Assembly (NCBI GenBank): GCA_023392395.1 | Contig: JAEVZE010000048.1 | Location: 1 to 11,230, forward strand | DNA: 11,230 bases | Direction of reading: 5' to 3' | From: Bacillota bacterium | GTDB lineage: Bacteria > Bacillota > Clostridia > Christensenellales > Aristaeellaceae | In this document: in pieces, positions 1 to 5,465 of the stretch | How the letters are laid out: every line of letters starts with the position of its first letter | How positions within the stretch are numbered: position 1 is the first letter of the stretch | Translations under genes and position numbers: made by a program | The notes under the pieces: model-generated | The model's database searches: none | Seen by the model: only the letters and a program-made list of their open reading frames with translations | Told to the model about the DNA's origin: nothing

Positions 1-393
1 CGCGAGCATCTCGGGCGTATAGTTGCCGTACAGCGCCTTCAGCGCCTCCGCGTCGGAGGTCAGTGAATCCACGGGGGTGGGTTCCATCTCCTTGGCGATG
101 TAGTTGAGCAGGTTGTATCCGCCGACGAAGACATCGGGCTTGGGATTGCCCGCCGCCGCGTCCGCGATCATGCTCTGGAGGAGTTCAAAGTACTCGCCCG
201 CCTTGGCGGTGACTTCGATGTTGATGTCGGGGTTCTTGGCTTCAAACTGCGTGATGCACTGGTTCAAAATCTCCTCGTTCTTGCCGCTCCAGCGGTGCCA
301 CAGGTTCAGCGTGGTCTGCTCCTGGGCGAAAGCGATGCTAAAAGACGACAACACCAAAGCAAGCGCAAGTACCAGGACCAACAATCTCTTCAT
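1..393 (-). CDS. ABC transporter extracellular solute-binding protein (N-terminal 131 residues; continues beyond window)
   Basis: This is the start of a family 1 (CUT1/UgpB-MalE type) substrate-binding protein that would capture a sugar, polyol or related solute outside the membrane. The ATG lies at 393-391, with a GAGAGGAG ribosome binding site at 409-402 that overlaps the stop codon of the upstream epimerase gene. Residues 1-23 form a signal peptide: basic MKR, a Leu/Val/Ala-rich core, and an AFA type I cleavage site before Gln24. There is no lipobox cysteine. The mature start (LNLWHRWSGKNEEILNQCI) is the typical opening strand and helix of the family. The signal peptide is close to that of the second binding protein at 6953, but the mature parts differ. 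The gene is third in the leftward operon; its permeases may lie outside the window. The family call is secure; the substrate is unknown. Confidence 0.9.
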   Translation of the reverse strand, partial: MKRLLVLVLALALVLSSFSIAFAQEQTTLNLWHRWSGKNEEILNQCITQFEAKNPDINIEVTAKAGEYFELLQSMIADAAAGNPKPDVFVGGYNLLNYIAKEMEPTPVDSLTSDAEALKALYGNYTPEMLA

Positions 394-408
394 AGGGGTC
401 GCTCCTCT

Positions 409-1101
409 CTATCTCCCTTTCCGAATCGCTTCGGAAAAAAGTCCAACCTCACGCAACCTCTCCAGGTTGTTTCTGATCGTATCTCCCTTTGCGTAAATGC
501 TGGAGGACCCGCAGACAAAGATGTCGGCGCCCGCATCACACATCATGGGCGCATTGGCAAAGCTGACATTGCCGTCCACTTCGATTTGAACGCCAGGGTA
601 GCCTTTTTCATTCAGCCACGCACGAAGCCGGGTAATTTTGTCGATCACCTGCGGCACAACCGCCTGCCCGGCAAACCCCGGGTTCACCGTCATCACCAGA
701 ACACCATGAAGGTCAGGCAGCACATCCTCCAATAGATAGATGGAAGTGGCCGGATTAATCGCCACCATCGGGTTGGCGCCCATTGCGCGCAGTCGCGCCA
801 AAGCCCGCTGTAAATGCGGCGTGGCCTCCAGGTGAATACTGACCAGGTCGCCCGGCTGAAAGCGGAAGTACGCGAGCTTCTCATCCGGACGGTCCACCAT
901 CAGGTGAACGTCCAGCGGGATGGTGGTTTCGGCGTGCAGCTGATGGACGAAGTCCGCTCCCAGCGCGTAATTCGGCACAAACACGCCGTCCATCACGTCC
1001 ACGTGCAGATAATCTACGCCCAGAGCCTCCAGTTCCCGAAGATGGGGCCGAAGCTCCATCAAATCGGCGCACATGATCGAAGGAGAGATCAAGGCTTTCA
1101 A
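409..1101 (-). CDS. Ribulose-phosphate 3-epimerase family protein, AlsE (allulose-6-phosphate 3-epimerase)-like
   Basis: A 230-residue TIM-barrel epimerase predicted to invert C3 of a ketose phosphate in the cytoplasm. The metal and catalytic residues of the family are visible: His33 and Asp35 in HVDVMDG, His66 in DVHLMV, and Asp176 in EVDGN. The phosphate-loop motif MTVNPGFAGQ is at 137-146. Several details resemble E. coli AlsE more than housekeeping Rpe: SPSIMCADL near the start, MTVxPGFAGQ with Ala in place of Gly, and EVDG followed by Asn rather than Gly. The substrate may therefore be a hexulose or another ketose phosphate rather than ribulose-5-phosphate. The start is TTG at 1101-1099, with AGGGAGG about 8 nt upstream, only 3 nt after the dehydrogenase stop, so translation is likely coupled. 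Family certain; substrate inferred. Confidence 0.92.
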   Translation of the reverse strand: MKALISPSIMCADLMELRPHLRELEALGVDYLHVDVMDGVFVPNYALGADFVHQLHAETTIPLDVHLMVDRPDEKLAYFRFQPGDLVSIHLEATPHLQRALARLRAMGANPMVAINPATSIYLLEDVLPDLHGVLVMTVNPGFAGQAVVPQVIDKITRLRAWLNEKGYPGVQIEVDGNVSFANAPMMCDAGADIFVCGSSSIYAKGDTIRNNLERLREVGLFSEAIRKGR

Positions 1102-1104
1102 GCC

Positions 1105-2472
1105 TCACGCCTCCCTTTGATAGAAGTACTCTGAAACCCAGTCCGCGTATGATTCGAGCAGGTCTAGATCCCAAAGAATCTGCCAGAGTGTAAAGCGATC
1201 CCGGACTTCCTTGGCGGCGATGATGCCGCCTCGCAAAAGAGAACGCTCTATGCCGATATCCTGAGGAATGCTCGGCGCGCCGAAGGATTCAAGCAAGTCC
1301 ATCAGATGGCGGGCGTCCGGTAATTTCCGGATCTCCGCCACGATTTCCGGCCAGTGCTTCTCCATCGCATCCAACCGCTTGAGGCAGCTTTCCAGGCTGT
1401 TCTTGCCGGTGGATGCTTCCAGGGAAATCACGGCCGGAGCCGCCTTTCCATAATAATCTGTCATGTCTGCTTTCCAGCGGGCCATGTCAAAGGCCTCACA
1501 GGCACGCCGTGCCGCGGCAAAGTCGATCTTTTCCTCGGCCAGTTTATGGTAGAGCAGCGCCGCTGTCACGGTGCCTACGGCCACCTTGCGGCCATGGAGC
1601 ACGCCTTTGCGGCCAGTAAAGAGGAAGTTCATCTCTAAGTAGTGCGACAGGTGGTGTTCACATCCCGAAGCGGGGCGGGAATTACCGGAAAAACTCATGG
1701 CAATCCCGGACAGCACCAGCGCTTCCATCAGCGCGGAGATCGCCGCGGGTTCCCGGCGATACACGTCATTTGCGCTCTCGATCACATTCTGGATGGAGCG
1801 CTCCACCATTTCTACAATAATATCGCAGTAGTATTCCCCGTTGACGATCCTGCTGATCTTCCAATCCGCCAGGCAAGTATACTTGCCCAATATGTCGCCA
1901 AGGCCCGCCAGAATCATCTCCATCGGCGCGGCGGCCAGCACATCCACATCGCCGACAATGGCGATGGGAACATGCGCGTCCATGGTGGTCTTCAGATTGT
2001 CCCGCATCAGCGCCGCGCCGATGGAGGCAAAGCCATCCATGGAGGGCGCGGTTCCCACGATGCAATAAGGCCGCCTTGTGATGAAGCTGAAATATTTGCT
2101 CAGATCGTTGATGGTTCCCGCACCGACGCCAATGATCAGATCGCAATCGCCGCTGGGCGTCATCATGAGCCGCCCCAGAGCCGTTTCATCCGGAACCAAC
2201 TCGGCTTCATGGAACTGAAAGAGTCGATAAGGCATGCCCGCCTGATCGAAGATGGCAACCAAACGTTCGCACGCCGCCGCCCAGGTATTGGGATCACATA
2301 AAATAAACGGCTTTGTGCAGCCCAGCCGCCGTACCAGCGCCGGCACATCCTCCAGCGCTCCGTGGCGGATGACCACCTCACGCAAGGCGGTCGAGTGAAC
2401 CCTTCCGCATGTGCATTCGAAGGTTTGGTTTAAATAATCGGTAATTGCGAAGGATTTCGGTTGAATCAGCAC
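1105..2472 (-). CDS. sn-glycerol-1-phosphate dehydrogenase family protein (AraM/EgsA type)
   Basis: Members of this family interconvert sn-glycerol-1-phosphate and dihydroxyacetone phosphate with NAD(P)H and a divalent metal. Visible features, numbered from GTG at 2472: a nucleotide-binding GVGAGTIND loop (Asp near 123), TAPSMDGFAS, and the metal ligands Asp203 (LADW), His273 (SGCEHHLSH) and His293 (VLHGRK). The 20-residue spacing between the two His motifs matches B. subtilis AraM. I chose GTG at 2472-2470 (455 aa) because GGAGG sits 6 nt upstream and the family homology (FECTCGRVHS) begins shortly after. An in-frame ATG at 2613 would give 502 aa but has no ribosome binding site, adds an unrelated 47-residue extension and lies inside the putative promoter. 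First gene of the leftward operon. A role on another polyol phosphate is possible, given the kinase and epimerase nearby. Confidence 0.9.
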   Translation of the reverse strand: MLIQPKSFAITDYLNQTFECTCGRVHSTALREVVIRHGALEDVPALVRRLGCTKPFILCDPNTWAAACERLVAIFDQAGMPYRLFQFHEAELVPDETALGRLMMTPSGDCDLIIGVGAGTINDLSKYFSFITRRPYCIVGTAPSMDGFASIGAALMRDNLKTTMDAHVPIAIVGDVDVLAAAPMEMILAGLGDILGKYTCLADWKISRIVNGEYYCDIIVEMVERSIQNVIESANDVYRREPAAISALMEALVLSGIAMSFSGNSRPASGCEHHLSHYLEMNFLFTGRKGVLHGRKVAVGTVTAALLYHKLAEEKIDFAAARRACEAFDMARWKADMTDYYGKAAPAVISLEASTGKNSLESCLKRLDAMEKHWPEIVAEIRKLPDARHLMDLLESFGAPSIPQDIGIERSLLRGGIIAAKEVRDRFTLWQILWDLDLLESYADWVSEYFYQREA

Positions 2473-2603
2473 GGTTTTCCTCCATAGATCCAGCAGCATG
2501 GCATTCTGCTTGTTCTGGCGGCGGGATACCCACCCATTGGGGCGCCGCTCTTTCAACTTATGAATTATTTCTATTGTTTCGTTTACTTCCGTTTTACCCT
2601 GAC

Positions 2604-2632
2604 AGCTTAGCATATTTATAGATCACTGTCAA
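2604..2632 (-). promoter_or_regulatory. Candidate leftward promoter for the dehydrogenase operon
   Basis: On the minus strand, a perfect -35 TTGACA (2632-2627) is followed after 17 nt by a weak -10, TAAGCT (2609-2604, 3 of 6 matches). An inverted repeat, TGACAG at 2600-2605 and CTGTCA at 2626-2631, brackets the site and could be an operator. Transcription from here would begin near 2597, giving a leader of about 125 nt before the GTG start. The weak -10 keeps confidence low. Confidence 0.35.
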
Positions 2633-2640
2633 TCGGTTTG

Positions 2641-2670
2641 ATTACGAAAAATATCGAAAATTACGAGATG
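2641..2670. repeat. Tandem CGAAAA motifs with about 10-bp spacing, candidate operator
   Basis: Two 10-bp units, ATTACGAAAA (2641-2650) and ATATCGAAAA (2651-2660), stand in tandem, followed by a partial copy, ATTACGAGAT, from 2660. A spacing of one helical turn places the motifs on the same DNA face, as expected for a repressor bound cooperatively. The array lies just upstream of the leftward -35 and about 50 bp before the rightward -35, so one protein could act on both promoters. Binding by the adjacent DeoR-family protein is inferred. Confidence 0.45.
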
Positions 2671-2718
2671 ATTCTCAGCTTTCCTGACCATACTCCTAAA
2701 AATCTCCGAAAAATACGG

Positions 2719-2747
2719 TTGACAACCACCCATTGCCTGCGTATAAT
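2719..2747 (+). promoter_or_regulatory. Consensus sigma-A/sigma-70 promoter for the DeoR operon
   Basis: TTGACA at 2719-2724 and TATAAT at 2742-2747 are both perfect matches to consensus with the optimal 17-nt spacer. Transcription would start near 2754 and leave a leader of about 145 nt before the DeoR start at 2899. A CCGAAAAA motif (2706-2713) lies just upstream of the -35 and TATCGAAAG (2764-2772) just downstream of the expected start, good positions for autoregulation. Such a strong core promoter normally needs a repressor to be controlled. Confidence 0.8.
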
Positions 2748-2808
2748 TTGAATATCCAGATAATATCGAAAGAAATCAAAAGTCCGGTCGGTTGGCCCAA
2801 CGAAACAA

Positions 2809-2831
2809 GGTTTCAGAAATATTTCGAAACC
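2809..2831. repeat. Nested inverted repeat in the DeoR leader, candidate operator or hairpin
   Basis: GGTTTC (2809-2814) and GAAACC (2826-2831) are perfect inverted arms. Between them lies the 10-bp palindrome GAAATATTTC (2816-2825), offset by one base. The right side carries TTCGAAACC, one of the CGAAA copies. It lies about 55 nt inside the predicted transcript, so it could serve as a DNA operator or as an RNA stem. A weaker dyad, GAAC (2835-2838) with GTTC (2847-2850), follows. Confidence 0.45.
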
Positions 2832-2898
2832 ACTGAACGGAGTCCAGTTCCGAAAACCCGAGTAATCATTGAGGTGGGGAAATAGAAGGGGGATCCAG

Positions 2899-3678
2899 AT
2901 GCTTCTTGAGGATCGGAAAGAATATATCATAGAGAAGATCAAAAAGCAGCCTTCTATTACCGTAAAGGAATTGCGGGCAGCCTTCGGTGTGTCAGAAGTG
3001 ACGGTTCGGAAGCTCTTGATCCAAATGGAGCAGGAGGGGACGCTGAAGCGTTCCTGGGGTGGCGCGGTGCGGATCACGAACGCTGCCCACGAGCTTGCCT
3101 ATGAGGATAAAGAAAATAAAAATCTGATGGAAAAGCGCGCCATCGCGCGCGTGGCGTACGATCTGATCAAAGACGGCGAAACCATTTACATCGATTGCGG
3201 CACCACTTCCTTCGAATTGGTCAAGCTGGTCATCGCGGGCAACAAGCACCTGATCGTATGCACCAACGCATTCAATATCCTGGCCGAACTTCGCAAAGCG
3301 CCGGAAATCCAATCCATCATGATTGGCGGCGAACTGCGGCCCGCCATATACTCTTGCGTCGGGCCTATGGCGGTCAAAATGATGAAAATGATCGTGGTAG
3401 ACCGAGCCTTTGTGACCGGAGATCACTTCTCCCTCAGCCACGGTTTCTCTGTTTCCACGCTGAAGGACGCGGATATGAAGAGCGCCGTGTTCAGCGTGGC
3501 GAAGCGCAATTATATCATCATGGATTCCAGCAAATATGGCGATGACTCTATGGCGATCATGGGCGGGGTATCCGATGGGTATACGCTGATCACCGACTGG
3601 AAACTTCCGGATGAGATCGCCCATGAATTTGAGAAGCGCGGAACACGCGTCATTACCGCAAAAACATTGGCAGATTAG
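2899..3678 (+). CDS. DeoR/GlpR-family transcriptional regulator
   Basis: A 259-residue regulator. Residues about 6-56 form the DeoR winged helix-turn-helix (RKEYIIEKIKKQPSITVKEL, then the recognition-helix region VSEVTVRKLL and the wing GTLKRSWGGA). Residues about 75-235 form the DeoRC sensor domain, related to phosphosugar isomerases, with the signature IYIDCGTTSFEL near 96-107, IMIGGELRP and a late SSKYGDDSM segment. Such proteins are usually repressors released by a phosphorylated sugar intermediate, here probably a product of the kinase, dehydrogenase or epimerase. I chose ATG at 2899 because GAAGGGGG ends 6 nt upstream and the protein then begins exactly as family members do (MLLEDRKEYI); an upstream in-frame ATG at 2869 lacks this. 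First gene of the rightward operon; likely controls both divergent promoters and itself. Confidence 0.93.
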   Translation: MLLEDRKEYIIEKIKKQPSITVKELRAAFGVSEVTVRKLLIQMEQEGTLKRSWGGAVRITNAAHELAYEDKENKNLMEKRAIARVAYDLIKDGETIYIDCGTTSFELVKLVIAGNKHLIVCTNAFNILAELRKAPEIQSIMIGGELRPAIYSCVGPMAVKMMKMIVVDRAFVTGDHFSLSHGFSVSTLKDADMKSAVFSVAKRNYIIMDSSKYGDDSMAIMGGVSDGYTLITDWKLPDEIAHEFEKRGTRVITAKTLAD

Positions 3679-3697
3679 CGGGCAGGAGGAACTCCTT

Positions 3698-3844
3698 TTG
3701 AAAGCACTGGTCTCGGGAAAGTTCGCCCCCTTGCTGATCTCTCATCGTCTTACGCCGAAAAAAGTCATGGAGCCCCTTGAGACGACGGACGTGCAAAAGA
3801 TCTGCTTCGACAAGACGCCGCATGTCGCGGGGCGGGAGGAATAG
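3698..3844 (+). pseudogene. 48-codon remnant resembling a zinc-dependent (MDR) alcohol dehydrogenase
   Basis: A short open frame begins at TTG (3698-3700) with GGAGGA 7 nt upstream and ends with TAG 5 nt before the kinase start. It opens with MKALV, a common first stretch of medium-chain zinc dehydrogenases. It then continues with SGKFAPLLISHRLTPKKVME and a KICFD stretch, resembling the C-terminal end of the same family (SGK, then P-L-I-T-H-R-F/L). The Rossmann fold and zinc sites are missing. My reading is that a polyol or sorbitol-type dehydrogenase once stood between the regulator and the kinase and lost its middle in an in-frame deletion. It could instead be an unrelated small ORF, so confidence is moderate. 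Its translation may now only couple to the kinase. Confidence 0.45.
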
Positions 3845-3849
3845 GCCCG

Positions 3850-5448
3850 ATGACGCGTTGTTCCATCGGGCTTGACTTTGGCACTTTGTCTGTGCGAGCG
3901 CTGCTGGTGGATATGGAAACGGGCCGGGAACTGGCAGCGGCGGTGTTTGAATACCCACATGGCGTGATGGACAAGGCGTTGCCAAACAGCACGCCTCTAT
4001 CGGACGGCTTTGCGCTGGCGCACCCGCAGGATTACATCGACGGACTGCACGCAGTCGTGCCTCAAGTGATGCGTGAAGCGGGCGTTGCAGGCCAAGATGT
4101 GGTGGGGCTCGGGCTGGATTGCACCTCCTCCACCGTCATGCCGGTAAGCGCGGAAGGTGCGCCGCTGTGCCTTTTGCCGGAATGGGCCGGCCATCCCCAC
4201 GCGTACCTCAAGCTTTGGAAGCATCACGGCGGCGAACCCCAGGCAGACAGGATGCTCCAGGCGGCCCGGGAGCGCAACGAACCGTGGCTTGATTTGTACG
4301 GCGGCGGCATTCAGTGCGAACTGATGCTGGCCAAGGCGCTCGAAACGGCGGAGATAGACCCAGCGGTCTGGGACGCCTGTCATCGGTATCTGGAAATGGG
4401 CGATTGGCTGGCATGGTTCATGACGGGCCGAAGCTCCAGAAGCTCAAGCATGGCTTGCTGCAACAGCTACCACTGTTCTCCGGCCGGATATCCGGACGCG
4501 GACTACTGGCAGGCCGTATCGCCCGGTATTGAGCCCGTTCCATCCAAGCTGCTGGGCGACTTGTTGCCCCTCGGCAGCGTGGCGGGGCGTTTGACCCCCA
4601 ATTTGGCCGGAAAATTGGGATTGCTCCCGGAAACGCCGGTGGCGGCCCCGCTGATTGACTCCCATGCCTCCGTGTTGGGGTGCGGCGCCGACCGCGCGGG
4701 AGATCTGGTGGCGGTTCTGGGGACCAGCGCCTGCTATCTTCTCAACGATGACAGGGAGCGGGGCATCCCAGGCATCTATTCGGTGGCATACGAGGCCCAC
4801 GCGCCCGGATTGTACGGTTACGAAGGCGGACAATCCTGCTTTGGAGACGGATTGGAGTGGTTCGTCAGTCAGTGCGTGCCCGCCTGGCTGCAAGCCGAAT
4901 CGGATCGAACGGGCGAGGGCATCCACGCCCTGTTGTCCAAAAAGGCGGCGGCGCTAAGCCCCGGTCAATCCGGTGTGATCGCGCTGGACTGGCTCAACGG
5001 TGTGCGTTCTCCGTTGATGCGGCCCAACCTGAGGGGCGTACTGGCAGGCGCAACGCTTCATACCACCGCCGTGGATCTGTACCGCGGGGTTGTAGAAGCC
5101 TGTTGTTTCGGCGCTAGGCGCATCCTCGACAGTTTTCAGGAGGCGGGCGCGCCCGTCAGGCGCGTCTTTGCCACAGGCGGAATCCCCCTGAAAAACCCTT
5201 TCTTGATGCAGGTGCTGGCAGATGCCTTCGGCAAAGAGATCGGGGTATGTCAAAGCGCTCAGGCCAGCGCGCTGGGCAGCGCCATCGTGGGCGCGGCGGC
5301 GTCGGGAGAGAAACTCACCAGGTGCATCCGGCGCATGGCGGCGCCAGTAGATACAACCTACAAGCCCATTCACGCCGATGCCTACGAACCTCTATACCAG
5401 CGTTACAGGACTCTTTCCGCCATGTTTGAACAAACGGAACTACGATGA
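3850..5448 (+). CDS. FGGY-family carbohydrate kinase, L-ribulokinase (AraB)-like
   Basis: A 532-residue cytoplasmic kinase, close to the usual 550-570 residues of ribulokinases. The N-terminal FGGY domain opens with the phosphate-binding GLDFGTLSVR (7-16). AraB hallmarks follow: FALAHPQDYID, GLGLDCTSSTVMPV (AraB GIDFTSCTVLPV), PHAYLKLWKHH and YLEMGDWLAWFMTG. Asp270 in APLIDSHAS fits the catalytic base. The ATP-domain stretches VAVLGTSACYLL and ATGGIPLKNPFLMQVLADAF are intact. It should phosphorylate a ketopentose or a related ketose or polyol; E. coli ribulokinase is known to be broad (several ketopentoses, ribitol). GGGAGGA sits 9 nt before the ATG, and the stop overlaps an ATG of the next frame (ATGA). 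No araA or araD is present here, so L-arabinose degradation is not established. Confidence 0.88.
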   Translation: MTRCSIGLDFGTLSVRALLVDMETGRELAAAVFEYPHGVMDKALPNSTPLSDGFALAHPQDYIDGLHAVVPQVMREAGVAGQDVVGLGLDCTSSTVMPVSAEGAPLCLLPEWAGHPHAYLKLWKHHGGEPQADRMLQAARERNEPWLDLYGGGIQCELMLAKALETAEIDPAVWDACHRYLEMGDWLAWFMTGRSSRSSSMACCNSYHCSPAGYPDADYWQAVSPGIEPVPSKLLGDLLPLGSVAGRLTPNLAGKLGLLPETPVAAPLIDSHASVLGCGADRAGDLVAVLGTSACYLLNDDRERGIPGIYSVAYEAHAPGLYGYEGGQSCFGDGLEWFVSQCVPAWLQAESDRTGEGIHALLSKKAAALSPGQSGVIALDWLNGVRSPLMRPNLRGVLAGATLHTTAVDLYRGVVEACCFGARRILDSFQEAGAPVRRVFATGGIPLKNPFLMQVLADAFGKEIGVCQSAQASALGSAIVGAAASGEKLTRCIRRMAAPVDTTYKPIHADAYEPLYQRYRTLSAMFEQTELR

Positions 5449-5465
5449 CAGAGGAAGGCGTACCG

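Larger units (their letters stand above)
2473..2898. promoter_or_regulatory. AT-rich divergent control region between the two operons
   Basis: This non-coding stretch separates the leftward dehydrogenase operon from the rightward DeoR operon. It is visibly richer in A and T than the flanking genes. The motif CGAAA occurs seven times on the plus strand (near 2645, 2655, 2707, 2767, 2801, 2825 and 2851). It holds a consensus rightward promoter, a weaker candidate leftward promoter and several dyads, listed separately. No convincing gene is seen in it. E. coli GlpR, also a DeoR-family repressor, recognises TTCG/CGAA-type half-sites, so repeated CGAAA elements here are plausible binding sites for the regulator encoded next to them. 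That link is inference. Confidence 0.7.
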
